Shown here one piece after another: positions 1 through 8,197 of a stretch of DNA of 64,000 nt; position 1 is the first letter of the stretch; the number at the start of each line of letters is the position of its first letter. A program made the position numbers and the translations under genes. The DNA is from G963675935 sp963719005 (GTDB taxonomy: Bacteria > Planctomycetota > Planctomycetia > Pirellulales > Thermoguttaceae), in NCBI GenBank assembly GCA_963719005.1, contig CAVRAR010000018.1:248001-312000 (forward strand), read 5' to 3'. The notes beneath the pieces are model-generated. The model was not told the origin of the DNA. It saw only the letters and a program-made list of their open reading frames with translations, and did not search any database.

Positions 1-395
1 GTGTCGCCGGAGAAGTCGCTGGTGAACCCGCCGAGCGGTTTCGGGAATCCATCGCCTCGAATGCCGGCGGTGGCATAGCAGATGTCGTACCTGCCCGGCG
101 GGAAATGGACTTGCCATCGCCATTGGCCCGGCTCGGGCGTCCAGCGGGCGACGGCGCAGAGCATCGCCGGATTGTCCACCTTGAGAATCCCGTATTCGCG
201 TCGATATTCCGCCAGTTCCTTCCGGGCCCGCAGCAACTGCCATCCGGTCGTAAACAACGCCATGCCCATTGCCGCCAGCAGCACGAAGAGCATCAGCCCC
301 CGCAACGAGAATTGCCATCGGCCAATCTTCCGTCCGCCGGCGCCTCCGCTCGATTCCTCCATCGGCGACTGAGAGAAATCTGATGCGGTGGTCAT
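1..395 (-). CDS. Partial membrane-anchored hypothetical protein (3' end beyond window)
   Basis: An open frame runs leftward from an ATG at 395 to the window edge, giving 131 codons with no stop. After about 25 polar residues comes RWQFSLRGLMLFVLLAAMG, a hydrophobic segment typical of small planctomycete proteins anchored by one N-terminal membrane helix. It is followed by an amphipathic stretch (LLRARKELAEYRREYG) and a globular region. The visible part has no enzyme motif. The 'RxxFSLRxLM' pattern before the helix is common in this phylum, so the frame is probably real although the product is unknown. It is transcribed away from the next gene. Confidence 0.6.
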   Translation of the reverse strand, partial: MTTASDFSQSPMEESSGGAGGRKIGRWQFSLRGLMLFVLLAAMGMALFTTGWQLLRARKELAEYRREYGILKVDNPAMLCAVARWTPEPGQWRWQVHFPPGRYDICYATAGIRGDGFPKPLGGFTSDFSGD

Positions 396-1004
396 CGGAG
401 CAGAACAGTCACCAATGTGTTTGTCAGCAAGGCAAGCGGGAAAGAACTGCAACCGATTGTCGTCTGAGTTTTCGTTTTCATTTAGGCCTCAAAAAGGAAA
501 CGTCGCGGCAACCATCCTACCCCTGTCTTAACGGGGCAACAAGCAGTTCGGCCTGAACCCGGAATATCGCGGTGGCCGATTCTTGCTCTTGAAGACCGGC
601 CGGCAAGTAATAGAATGTTCACCGATCCTTGACAAACTAGCGAGTTGCAGCCTCGGAACGCGAAAAATGCGCGCCACGGCGACCGAATTGGCAGGGGGTT
701 TTGCAACGCGATGTCCTCAACAGAGGGGAAGGCGGCGAAAAAGCGACACGACATAAGCCATTGTCACACAATGGGTTGCGGCGACGCAATCCGCCAAGAG
801 ACTGACGGAGTTTAAGTGATGCGTTGCAAAACCTGCCGCAGTTTTTGCAGGTCGAGAGGCTGTCGCGCCCGCCGGCGGGATTGCTTTGCGAGCCACCTTT
901 GGGTTCCGCTCTAAGGAAGTTTACGGGATGCGAAAGATGTTGGTGGGAGAAGAAGTGTAGTGGATCATCGCCAGAATAAAACCCCGCAAACAAAGGAACA
1001 TGCC
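396..1004. other. Intergenic region with an imperfect inverted-repeat pair
   Basis: No convincing gene is seen between the divergent starts at 395 and 1005. The region holds an inverted pair at 691-711 and 819-837 sharing the core TTTTGCAACGC, with outer GCAGG/CCTGC and three extra G in the left copy. About 107 bp lie between them. It could be a short non-autonomous element or an insertion-sequence remnant. The promoter for the 1005 gene should lie here but no clear consensus was found. Confidence 0.35.
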
Positions 1005-2357
1005 ATGACTCCCCACGCAACCGTTCACGGGCCGCTGTTGGTTTACAAGGGACATGTCGCCGATAGTCGCCTTTCGCTCCGCGAAAGAATCGCTGCTTTC
1101 GCGGAGCGAAAGGCGACAATCGCGGCCTGCGAACCGTTGCCTCGCCGCTGCTGGACTATTTTGGTTTGTCTGCTGTGGTTACCGTCGATAACCGGTTTCG
1201 CGGCCGAGGCGCCGCCGCTGTTTGAAAAGAATCGACCGGCCTGGGAAATCAAGTTTGCAGACGTCGATAATGCGGTGATGTCGGTCGCCGCCGGCGAGTC
1301 GAAGAAGACGTTTCACGATCCACTGACAAACAAGGATGTGAAATGGGAGCAAGACGTCGCTTGCCCGAGCTTCACCGTCTTCAACGGCAAGCTGTATTGC
1401 GTTTATCGGGCGTATGGAGACGACGACGAGTGGCGGCTCGGCTTGGCGCAGAGCCGCGACGGCCTGCACTTCACGCGATCCGACCAGCCGGTGCTCTATG
1501 CAAAGCCGTCCGATGCATTTCTCGGGCCGTTGCTCAAGGTAAAAAACCAAAGCGTCACCTATGGCGACCCCAGGCTAACGGTCGGCGAGGATGGCCGCTT
1601 CTACCTCTACTTCAACTTCGTTCATTACGGGAAGACGACAAACGACCAACAGTTGGCGGTGGCGACGTCGCGAGATTTGTTGCACTGGACCGTTCATGGC
1701 CGCATGTTCGCCAAGCAATCGCCGAACGACAGAGCCCTGATCCCCGAAAAATCGCCGTGGCGGCTGCCCGTGGCCACGGTCGTATCTCGACTTGAAGGTG
1801 ATCGCTTCGTGGCTACAAAGATCCAGGGCAAGTACTGGGCGTATTTCACCTGCTACGCTACGAAAGGATCGTATTGCCTTGGCGTCGCCACGTCGGATAA
1901 TCTGCTCGACTGGAAGCTGTTGCGAGACAAGAACGGCAAGCTCCCCGATCCGCTGCCGGCGCGTCGCGGCTACTTCGACAGTTGGTACACCGACCCGGTC
2001 GCCGCCGTCTTGCGCGACGACGGCATTCTCTTGATTTACAACGGCGTGAATGCGGAGGCCAAGTCGGGCGGGGATGCGCGTCGGATGTACTACTGCCACC
2101 ATCCGGCCCAAGCGCTGTTCAGCAAGAACGATCCCACGCAACTCCTGAAACGCAGCGAAAGCCCTTTCAAAGGCGGCGACGCGGAACTGGAAAAGAAGCC
2201 CCGGGCGTTCTGGTGCGCCCCGCTCTACGAAGCGTGGTCGCTCGTGCCGTTCAAGGGCGAGCTGTTGCTCTACTGGAATCACGCTTTCGGCCGCATATCC
2301 ACGGGACTGTGGAAAGCCCCAATTCCGGCGAATATGAGAAGCGGGACCACGAAATAG
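1005..2357 (+). CDS. GH130/GH43-like five-bladed beta-propeller glycoside protein, secreted
   Basis: This is a 450-residue protein. ATG 1005 is chosen because AAAGGA sits 8 bases upstream; an in-frame GTG at 960 has no such site. The body shows repeated blade motifs (TVFNGKLYCVYRAY, AQSRDGLHFT, YGDPRLTVGEDGRFYLYF, ATSRDLLHW, ATSDNLLDWKLL, DSWYTDPVAAVL), as in GH130 mannoside phosphorylases and related GH43-type propellers. The substrate is not assignable. A signal-like segment (ILVCLLWLPSITGFAAEA) lies at about residues 47-66 instead of the extreme N-terminus. The preceding stretch is encoded by a palindromic element at 1061-1122, so the original N-terminus may have been extended or displaced. 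It probably once led the rightward sugar cluster that continues at 4336, with two insertion sequences now in between. Confidence 0.7.
   Translation: MTPHATVHGPLLVYKGHVADSRLSLRERIAAFAERKATIAACEPLPRRCWTILVCLLWLPSITGFAAEAPPLFEKNRPAWEIKFADVDNAVMSVAAGESKKTFHDPLTNKDVKWEQDVACPSFTVFNGKLYCVYRAYGDDDEWRLGLAQSRDGLHFTRSDQPVLYAKPSDAFLGPLLKVKNQSVTYGDPRLTVGEDGRFYLYFNFVHYGKTTNDQQLAVATSRDLLHWTVHGRMFAKQSPNDRALIPEKSPWRLPVATVVSRLEGDRFVATKIQGKYWAYFTCYATKGSYCLGVATSDNLLDWKLLRDKNGKLPDPLPARRGYFDSWYTDPVAAVLRDDGILLIYNGVNAEAKSGGDARRMYYCHHPAQALFSKNDPTQLLKRSESPFKGGDAELEKKPRAFWCAPLYEAWSLVPFKGELLLYWNHAFGRISTGLWKAPIPANMRSGTTK
1061..1122. repeat. Nested palindrome inside the GH130-like gene
   Basis: Arms 1066-1087 and 1096-1117 are perfect 22-bp inverted repeats around an 8-base loop (AATCGCTG). 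Extension to 1061-1122 costs one mismatch. Each arm itself folds on the core CTTTCGC-TCC-GCGAAAG. The element is translated in frame upstream of the signal segment of the 1005 gene. Confidence 0.85.
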
Positions 2358-2418
2358 CGTTGAATCTGCGTGACACCAATTCTCCTATGGCAGTTCGGTG
2401 TCTTTCACTTTATACTAA

Positions 2419-3325
2419 GAGGTTCTAACAAAACTCCAGTACGCGGTTCCAGCAGATCATGGCACAACCGATGATTAGGAACGCATCGTGAATGTCCGGT
2501 CGTTTCTCGTAACGCACCCGCAGACGACGCCAGTTGAAGAGCCAATCGAAGCAGGCTTCAACGACGTAGCGGAATTTGCCCAGGCCGCTGCCGTGCTCGG
2601 TGTTGCGGTGAGCAACCAGCGGCTTGATTCTCCGCTTGCGCAGGGGTTTACGAATCTTGGCTTCCGCATCATAGGCTCGATCCGCGAGCAGTTCATCGGG
2701 ACGCTTGCGCAGTGCGCCGCGAGGTTGCTTGATCGGTGGAACTGCGTTGACCAAAGGAATAGCCATCTCCGAATCGTGGCAATTCGCGCCGGTGTGGGTA
2801 ATGGCCAGAGGCGTGCCGCTGCCGTCCACCATCAGATGACGCTTCGAGCCATTCTTGCCTCGATCCGTGGGATTTGGGCCCGTTTTTGCCCCCCAAAAAC
2901 TGCTCGCACGGAGCAACTGTCGATCGCGGATGTTGACCAGTCGATTTGGCCTGCCAATCCCAATTCGTCCAAAAGTAGCTTCCATATCCGCTTCCAGACA
3001 CCAGCCACGTGCCAGTCGCGGAGTCGTCGCCAGCACGTCATGCCGCATCCGCAGCCCAACTCCTGCGGAAGATATTCCCACGGACAACCCGTTTTCAATA
3101 CGAAGAGAATCCCCGTGAGCGCCGCACGATCGGAAACTCGCGGTCGGCCTCCTTTCGGCTTGCCGCGTTCGCGCGGCAGCAAAGGCTTGATTCGCTCCCA
3201 AAGCGCATCGGGCAGCAGTGGCTTGGCCATAATATCCTCCCTGACATATCTGTTGGTTGACCAGGTTAGCCCGAGAGTTTAGCAACATTGGACAGATCAG
3301 GAAATACTGGTTTTGTTAGAACCTC
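2419..3325 (-). mobile_element. IS5-family element A, copy 1 (907 bp)
   Basis: Terminal inverted repeats start GAGGTTCTAACAAAA and end with the complement. The element is flanked by TAA at 2416-2418 and 3326-3328, a TNA-type target as used by IS5-family IS427-like elements. A nearly identical 907-bp copy lies at 27206-28112 in the opposite orientation, so transposition was recent. The right TAA is shared with the next element. Confidence 0.93.
2425..3230 (-). CDS. IS5-type DDE transposase in two overlapping frames (copy 1)
   Basis: The first frame starts at 3230 (MAKPLLPDALWERIKPLL) and encodes the DUF4096-like N-terminal domain and the first catalytic Asp (STSAIDSCSVRA). The second frame, ending at 2425, carries KTGPNPTDRGKNGSKRHL, MVDGSGTPL and the C-terminal RYVVEACFDWLFNWRRLRVRY block with the catalytic Glu. 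A -1 shift at the T5 run 2883-2887 (A5 on the coding strand, within CAA AAA CGG) joins them and gives the expected GGQKTGPNPTDRGK sequence. The second copy has the same arrangement, so the shift is probably programmed and not damage. Confidence 0.88.
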
Positions 3326-3328
3326 TAA

Positions 3329-4240
3329 GAGCCTATCCCAAAACTTGTAATCGGGTGAATACGTATGAATTCATGTAAGGATACGACGGAACGCCTTTCA
3401 TGGAGGATCTTCGTATGCACGCTGAACCAACGTGTCCGAGTTGGCGTATTCCCGATGGGCTTTGGGCTCGCATGGAACCGTTTTTGCCCAAGTATGACAC
3501 CTCGTCGGTGGGTGGGCGGCCACGACTCGAACTGCGGAAGGTCGCCGACGGCATTTTCTACGTTTTGCGAACCGGCTGCCAATGGAAGGCGGCTCCCCGA
3601 GAGTTCGGCTCCGGCAGTTCCTTGCATCGCTACTTCCAAGAGTGGACTCAACGCCAGGTCTTTCACAAGCTGTGGAAGTATCTGCTACGGCGATATGACG
3701 CGCTGCGCGGCATCCAATGGAAGTGGCAAAGCCTGGACGGCGCGACCACCAAGGCTCCCTTGGGCGGGGAAAAAAACCGGGCCAAACCCGACGGATCGGG
3801 GCAAGTCGGGCGTCAAGCGATCGATGCTGACCGACGGTCGTGGCGTGCCGTTGGGCTTGGCGGTTGACGGCGCGAATCGCCACGATCAAAAACTTTTCCT
3901 CGCGACGCTCAACAGCATTCCGCTTCGTCGTCCTCGCCCAACTTCTCGCCGCCCGCAGCATCTTTGCTGCGACAAGGGGTTCGACGCGGACGTCATCCGC
4001 CGTGAAGCCTGCCGACGACGCTACACGCCACACATCAAGTCTCGTGGCGACGAACAGACCGCGAAGCGTCTGCATGGCCGCCGCGCCCGACGCTGGGTCG
4101 TTGAGCGGCTCCACTCCTGGATGAATCGCTTTCGGCGAATTCTTGTTCGATGGGAGAAGAAAGCGGATAACTACCAAGCTTTCCTCCATTTGGCCTGTGC
4201 GTATATCACCTGGAAGCAAACCTAGTTTTGGGATAGGCTC
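3329..4240 (+). mobile_element. IS5-family element B (912 bp)
   Basis: Inverted ends are GAGCCTATCCCAAAAC and its complement. TAA flanks both sides (3326-3328 and 4241-4243). The left TAA is also the right target copy of element A, so the two elements stand back to back with only three bases between them. The sequence differs clearly from element A although it is the same family. Confidence 0.92.
3400..4225 (+). CDS. IS5-type DDE transposase in two overlapping frames (element B)
   Basis: Frame one starts at ATG 3400 (MEDLRMHAEP) and covers the N-terminal domain GRPRLELRKVADGIFYVLRTGCQWK and the first Asp region (WKWQSLDGATTKAPLGG). Frame two carries KKTGPNPTDRGKSGVKRSML, TDGRGVPLGLAVDGANRHD and the end block RRWVVERLHSWMNRFRRILV. 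They join at the A7 run 3770-3776, just before TGPNPTDRGK. Reading on needs a +1 (or -2) shift, or six A instead of seven. This is the same position as the slip site of element A, which supports slippage, but a one-base insertion that inactivates the gene is also possible. Confidence 0.82.
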
Positions 4241-4335
4241 TAAAAACCGCGAGAATTCACGTCGCTAATAGCATTGCTGTGATAGCGTTGTTTAGTTCTT
4301 GCTCACAAACCACTGACAGAACTTCAGGAGAAGCC

Positions 4336-5760
4336 ATGAAGCGCGTGAGACAACCTCGGTTGGGTTTGTGCCCGATCGGCAAGTTTGTGTTTTCGCATGA
4401 AGATGCCATGCGGTACAAGCGGCGTCTGCAAGAGAAACTCGCGGGCTGGGGCGTCGGCTACGTCGATCTTGAGACGGTGCTTCCCGACGGCATGGTGCGC
4501 GACCAGTCACATGTCGAGCCCGTCGTGCGATTCCTGCAAGATCAGCGCATCGACGCCCTGTTCATCCCGCACTGCAATTTCGGCACGGAAGGGGCGGCGG
4601 CGATGATCGCCCGGCACTGTCGCGTTCCCGTCCTGCTCTGGGGGCCGCGCGACGAGGCCCCGCTGCCCGACGGCACGCGGCTGCGCGACTCCTTGTGCGG
4701 CATGTTGGCGACCAGCGGCGTGCTGCACAAGTTGCGGATTCCCTTCACCTATGTCAACAACTGCGGCATCGAGGACGAGGCGTTCCATCGCGGCATCGAG
4801 CGCTTTCTTCGCGCCGTTCGCGTGGCGAAAACGATGAAGACCATGAAGATCGGGCAGATCGGGCAGCGGATCGACTTCTTCTGGTCGACGATCATCGCCG
4901 AGGCCGAGTTGCTCGAACGGTTCGGGATTCAAGTTCTGCCGATCGATCTGGTCGACATGATTCGCTCGGTGCGCAAGCGGACGGATACGTGCCGCGACGC
5001 CTACCGCGCCGAACTGGCCGATTTCCAACGATCGGTCAGCTTCAATCACTATCGGGAGGAAGACGACATTCTCCCCAATTTCGCGCTCCGCGATGAAATG
5101 TTCGAGTTGGCCGAGCGGCACGGTCTGGACGGTTTTGCGGTGCAGGGCTTCAATTCCATTCCGAACGAGTTCGGCTCGTTCCTTCAGTTCGGCCAGTGTC
5201 TGGTCACCGATGCGGGCTATCCGGTTGCGCCGGAATCGGATCTGCACGCCGCCGTGAGTTCTCTGCTCCTTGAGGCGGCTGCGGCGACCGACGGGCCTTC
5301 CTTCATTCCCGACGTGACGATTCGCCACCCGGAGAACGACAACGCCGTATTGCTGTGGCACGGTGATGCTCCTCTCTCGCTGCGTCACCCCGACTCGCCG
5401 GTCAAGGTCGACCTGCCCTGGATTCTCAAGGAGTTGCCGACGGGGCTCGTGCATTTCCGGCTCAAGGACGGACCGTTGACGCTGTGCCGCTTTGAAGGAC
5501 GCGGCGACGACTACCGGATCGGTTGCGGTGAGGGGCATACGACGCCCGGCCCATACACCCAGGAGTTCTACACGTGGCTGGAGGTCGACGACTGGCCGAC
5601 ATGGGAAAGGCAACTCGTCATGGGGCCGTACATCCATCACGTTTCCTGCTGCTACGATCACTGTGCCGACGTGCTGCAGGAGGCGACGCGGTACATTCCC
5701 GGTCTGCGCTTCGAGCGATTCGGCGTGAGTGCGGCCGGCGACGCCGCGGTCTGCAGCTGA
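4336..5760 (+). CDS. L-fucose/L-arabinose isomerase-like protein
   Basis: This is a 474-residue protein. ATG 4336 is preceded by CAGGAG at a 5-base spacing, which rules out the longer frame from 4279. The sequence resembles the FucI/AraA fold family: an N-terminal Rossmann-like region (RLGLCPIGKFVF, VRFLQDQRIDALFIPHCNFG), a middle part with GQIGQRIDFFWSTIIAEAEL, and a C-terminal region FNSIPNEFGSFLQFGQC and GYPVAPESDLHAAVSSLLL with acidic residues that could bind the metal. Proteins of this type isomerise aldoses and ketoses in the cytoplasm, but the exact sugar cannot be read from sequence. A UroD-like gene follows after 10 bases, suggesting co-transcription. Confidence 0.72.
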   Translation: MKRVRQPRLGLCPIGKFVFSHEDAMRYKRRLQEKLAGWGVGYVDLETVLPDGMVRDQSHVEPVVRFLQDQRIDALFIPHCNFGTEGAAAMIARHCRVPVLLWGPRDEAPLPDGTRLRDSLCGMLATSGVLHKLRIPFTYVNNCGIEDEAFHRGIERFLRAVRVAKTMKTMKIGQIGQRIDFFWSTIIAEAELLERFGIQVLPIDLVDMIRSVRKRTDTCRDAYRAELADFQRSVSFNHYREEDDILPNFALRDEMFELAERHGLDGFAVQGFNSIPNEFGSFLQFGQCLVTDAGYPVAPESDLHAAVSSLLLEAAAATDGPSFIPDVTIRHPENDNAVLLWHGDAPLSLRHPDSPVKVDLPWILKELPTGLVHFRLKDGPLTLCRFEGRGDDYRIGCGEGHTTPGPYTQEFYTWLEVDDWPTWERQLVMGPYIHHVSCCYDHCADVLQEATRYIPGLRFERFGVSAAGDAAVCS

Positions 5761-5770
5761 ATGGTCTGCA

Positions 5771-6874
5771 ATGGACAAGATGCGTACTACAGACGAACGG
5801 ACGTCGCCTGCCGAAGCAGTCGACCCGCGGAGTATTCGTGGTCGGTTTCAGAGGGCCTTGGCCGGCGAGCCGATCGATTGGCCGGTCTATGCCGTTTACG
5901 ATTGGTTCGTCCAGCATCGGTCGATCGATTGGCCTTCGTTGTTCGTCCAAGGTCTGGGGCAGATCAATCACGCGAATCTGATCGAAACTCGGCGGCCGAA
6001 CCTTCAGGTTGTCGAAACCACCCGCCAGACCGACCGGGGCGTCCGCCGCGACGTCCGTTGGATCACCGACCGAGGCGAGTTGCACGAGTGGTATCTGGGG
6101 GAGTGGCGACAGGAGTATCTCATCAAGTCGCCGGAGGATTACCGAATTGTCCAGCGAGCGTTGGAAGGATCGCAATTTGCGGCCGACGACCAGCCGTTCT
6201 TGCAATCCGAGGCTGCGCTCGGCGACGGCGGAATTACCGTGGGACACCTCTGGCGCACGCCGCTGATGGAAACCCAAATCGACCTAGCCGGCCTGGAACG
6301 ATGCTCCTTGGATCTGGCCGACGAACATCCCGCGCTGCTGAAACTATTGGAGTTGATGGCCGATCTCCTCTTGCGACAGGTCCGCGAGGCGGTCAAGACG
6401 CCGGCCAAGTACGTCAAACTCTGGGAGAACCTCTCCATCGAAACGATCGGGCGGCGGCAGTATCGGCGTCATTTGATGCCGTTGTACCACAAGCTCATAG
6501 AGATTTTAGAGGCGGCCGGCAAGCGCCTCCTGGCGCATTACGATGGTAAACTGCGGCTGATCAGCGAGGACGTCGCCGCACTCCGCATCGACGGCATCGA
6601 CTCGTTCACGCCGCCGCCCGAGGGCGACATGAGCGTCGCCGACGCACGGTCGCTCTGGCCGGACAAGTTTCTATGGTTGCATCCACCTTTGGGATGGTAT
6701 CGGGAATGTCCGGCAGTGTTGACCGATCGAATCCGTCGAATGATCGACGACGCGGGACCGCACCGCTTCTGTCTGATGATTAGCGAGGATGTTCCGCCTG
6801 GGTGGGAGAAGACAGTGCCGTTGGTATTGCAGGCATGTCAGCCGAGGACGTGCAAAGGGGGCGAGAGTCCCTGA
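5771..6874 (+). CDS. Uroporphyrinogen decarboxylase-like (MtaA/CmuA-type fold) protein
   Basis: This is a 367-residue protein from ATG 5771; a second ATG at 5780 is possible. It belongs to the URO-D superfamily by overall layout: RFQRALAGEPIDWPVYAVYD at the start, then LLELMADLLLRQVREAVK, LMPLYHKLIEILEAAGKRLL, IDGIDSFTPPPEGDMSVADA and FLWLHPPLGWY. Family members include haem decarboxylases and corrinoid-dependent methyltransferases. The position where methyltransferases carry a zinc-binding HxC motif reads AHYDG here, so a classical zinc site is missing. Its place directly behind the isomerase gene points to sugar metabolism and not haem synthesis. It ends 14 bases short of a second, convergent URO-D-like gene. 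Confidence 0.65.
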   Translation: MDKMRTTDERTSPAEAVDPRSIRGRFQRALAGEPIDWPVYAVYDWFVQHRSIDWPSLFVQGLGQINHANLIETRRPNLQVVETTRQTDRGVRRDVRWITDRGELHEWYLGEWRQEYLIKSPEDYRIVQRALEGSQFAADDQPFLQSEAALGDGGITVGHLWRTPLMETQIDLAGLERCSLDLADEHPALLKLLELMADLLLRQVREAVKTPAKYVKLWENLSIETIGRRQYRRHLMPLYHKLIEILEAAGKRLLAHYDGKLRLISEDVAALRIDGIDSFTPPPEGDMSVADARSLWPDKFLWLHPPLGWYRECPAVLTDRIRRMIDDAGPHRFCLMISEDVPPGWEKTVPLVLQACQPRTCKGGESP

Positions 6875-6888
6875 ACGGCTGCGACAAT

Positions 6889-8071
6889 CTATCCGGCTGC
6901 GCCATTGGCTGACATCCATCGGGCCACGCACTGAAACCTTTCCAACGGGGTCCGCAGGCCGTCGAACGGCCAGCCACAGGACCAGGCGAGCGCGGCGAAG
7001 TCGGGGTGTATACAGGTTATCGAGACACGACGATAGTTCGTCGCAATCGAGCCCCGGCTTATGAAACACGGTTGGAGCGAGAACCGCACCGAAAAGCAGG
7101 AAGTCGTCTCCAAAAGCGTCCAATACATCTTCGAAGGTGGTGGTGCCCACCGGCGGCGGCGTGACGGCGTTGATTCCGTCGAGGCCGGTCTCGCGGACCG
7201 CCGGCAGCAGAGCCTTCAAATGCCCGCACATGTGCAGCACCGCTATCTTGCCGTATCGGTGCAAGACGTCGACGTAATCGCGAATCTGCGGCAGGCTATA
7301 CTGCCGATAAAGCTGCGGGCTGATCAACGTCGAACTGGTGTTCTCCATAGCGACTACGACTTCGGCCGGAGTGCGGCGGGCGATAATCTCGTACTCTTGC
7401 AGACGTTTGGCGTGCATGATCGCCAACAACTCTTCGACCTCGCGGCGGTGGTCGGCCAACAGGTAGTAGAAATTGGCCGCCCCCATCTCGTATTCGAGCA
7501 GGTTCTGGACCGGCGAGGGATCGAGCCAGGGGACATACATTCCGTCATCGCCGATGTGGCGTTCCACGCGGGCGAACGCGTCCTCCATGCCCGGATTTTC
7601 GACGTAGTCCGACGCCTCCCAAATCGCCCGCAGCGTGCGCAGTTCTTTGAGCGACTTCACCGGATGCTCGACGGGATGGTCGTGTTTGAGAACAGCGGCG
7701 AGCGTACCCCAAGGGCTGACCCTGCGCAGGGTCACAGTTTGATCCACCGTCGGTCCGCCCGTGCCGACCTCGATCTCGCCGACAGGCTCGCCTTCTTGGG
7801 TGAAGGGGCTACCGTCCTCGCACAGAACCTCCTGCTTCACATCGGGACAGACCAGTCGCGCAGCCGACGGCACCCTAAGCTCTTGGGCCAGCCCGTAATT
7901 GCCTAACTGGACCACATCGCAACCGATCAGGCGGTAAAACTCGATGGGGGACAGCCGTCGCACCTCGTCGGGCATTCCCGCGCGAGTGACGTCATCCACC
8001 AAGGTGGTCCACGAAAGCCGGTCCACCGATTGCCGGTTCAGGATGCGCTCGAGGAGTTGTTTGCCTTTCAT
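6889..8071 (-). CDS. Uroporphyrinogen decarboxylase-like methyltransferase homologue, frameshifted near 6970
   Basis: The gene starts at ATG 8071 with AAGAGG upstream. Visible family features are MKGKQLLERILNRQSVDRL, SPIEFYRLIGCDVVQLGNYG, PSPVQNLLEYEMGAANFYYL, VAMENTSSTLISPQLY and the zinc-site motif LHMCGHLKALL. The HxC fits methyltransferase-type URO-D proteins better than haem decarboxylases. After YTPRLRRARLVLW the original frame runs on into the neighbouring gene. A one-base shift at about 6966-6980 gives the normal ending DGLRTPLERFQCVARWM and a stop at 6889, which no longer overlaps the convergent gene. I therefore annotate the corrected end. It is the last gene of the leftward operon. 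Confidence 0.68.
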
Positions 8072-8197
8072 CGAACCTCTTTCAATGGGATTTCGACGCA
8101 GAGACGTTCAATTGCGTTGATGCCAGAGCGCGTCGGCGATTTCAAGCCCGCGTTGTATGGAAGGACGTCAAGAAAGGGTCGAAAACGCAAGACAGTT

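Noticed and set aside
6671..6888. The longer C-terminus of the leftward UroD-like protein, running into the neighbouring gene
   Set aside because: The extra 70 residues are Arg/Ser-rich, overlap the convergent gene, and a one-base shift gives the normal family ending at 6889.
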